From the NCBI GenBank assembly GCA_046728935.1, contig JBKPFS010000050.1, positions 1-27,865 of the forward strand: DNA of 27,865 bases, written 5' to 3'. The notes below the pieces were generated by a model. The model had not been told where the DNA came from. It worked only from the letters and a program-made list of their open reading frames with translations, and ran no database searches. The stretch is from DATAFO01 sp046728935. Its GTDB lineage: Bacteria; Actinomycetota; Thermoleophilia; Solirubrobacterales; 70-9. A program made the position numbers and the translations under genes. Of the stretch, positions 27,865 through 27,865 are shown in pieces (the first letter of the stretch is position 1; every line of letters begins with the position of its first letter).

Positions 27865-27865
27865 C

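Noticed and set aside
1..27865. CRISPR array, tRNA, rRNA, integrase or full insertion sequence
   Set aside because: No regularly spaced repeats, no tRNA-like cloverleaf or rRNA segments, and no transposase or integrase reading frame were seen on either strand.

Overview
The window is GC-rich, densely packed bacterial chromosome, most probably from an uncultured or environmental actinobacterium. The class Thermoleophilia (Solirubrobacterales-like) is my best guess. It rests on the mix of NarL-type GAF kinases, GTG and apparently leaderless starts, HxlR, NTF2-like and DHFR-like accessory genes, and a clustered type II fatty-acid synthase. This placement is inference; no rRNA or tRNA gene is present to test it.

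Left third (1-7135): an accessory region where intact genes alternate with gene fossils. Intact genes are an HxlR-type regulator (cut by the left edge), a DHFR-fold reductase, an alpha/beta hydrolase, an animal-type heme peroxidase overlapping a DsbA-like oxidoreductase, and a UBP-type zinc finger protein. Broken genes are two alpha/beta hydrolases, two NTF2/SnoaL-like proteins, a second DsbA-like protein, and head-to-head stubs of a DHFR-like gene and a TetR regulator. The remaining 20 kb shows no frameshift, so the decay looks local rather than a general sequence-quality problem.

Middle (7136-19112): a flippase-like membrane protein; a NYN/YacP-type nuclease-like protein; a small zinc-ribbon operon; a cold-shock protein; a GAF kinase/NarL regulator pair; an SDR plus a QueA-like protein; a DUF5519 protein; an OmpR-type regulator/kinase with a PepSY protein on one side and a divergent lipoprotein on the other; and a second GAF kinase/LuxR-type regulator pair. 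The OmpR cassette carries three copies of an 11-bp-phased direct repeat, one upstream of each transcription unit, all in the same orientation relative to the gene. This is the expected picture of a self-contained regulon.

Right third (19211-26974): nine co-directional, mostly overlapping genes encode a nearly complete FAS II: FabD, FabH, FabG, ACP, FabF, an acyl-CoA carboxylase carboxyltransferase, a GDSL esterase, a MaoC-type dehydratase (in place of FabZ) and a FabI/InhA-type enoyl reductase. A further SDR follows, apparently starting at CTG. A C-run/G-run palindrome lies about 60 bp before the GTG of fabD, and a similar one lies about 60 bp before the GTG of the adjacent kinase gene. This suggests that the kinase/regulator pair controls itself and the fatty-acid operon.

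The least-explained feature is a family of short compound-hairpin repeats. Copies lie between the SDR and queA-like genes, between the carboxyltransferase and GDSL genes, and inverted at the start of the SDR. In the two full copies the stem keeps pairing through a compensatory change, and both are readable as short peptides linking one gene to the next. The inverted copy is flanked by a 9-bp direct repeat, like a small insertion.
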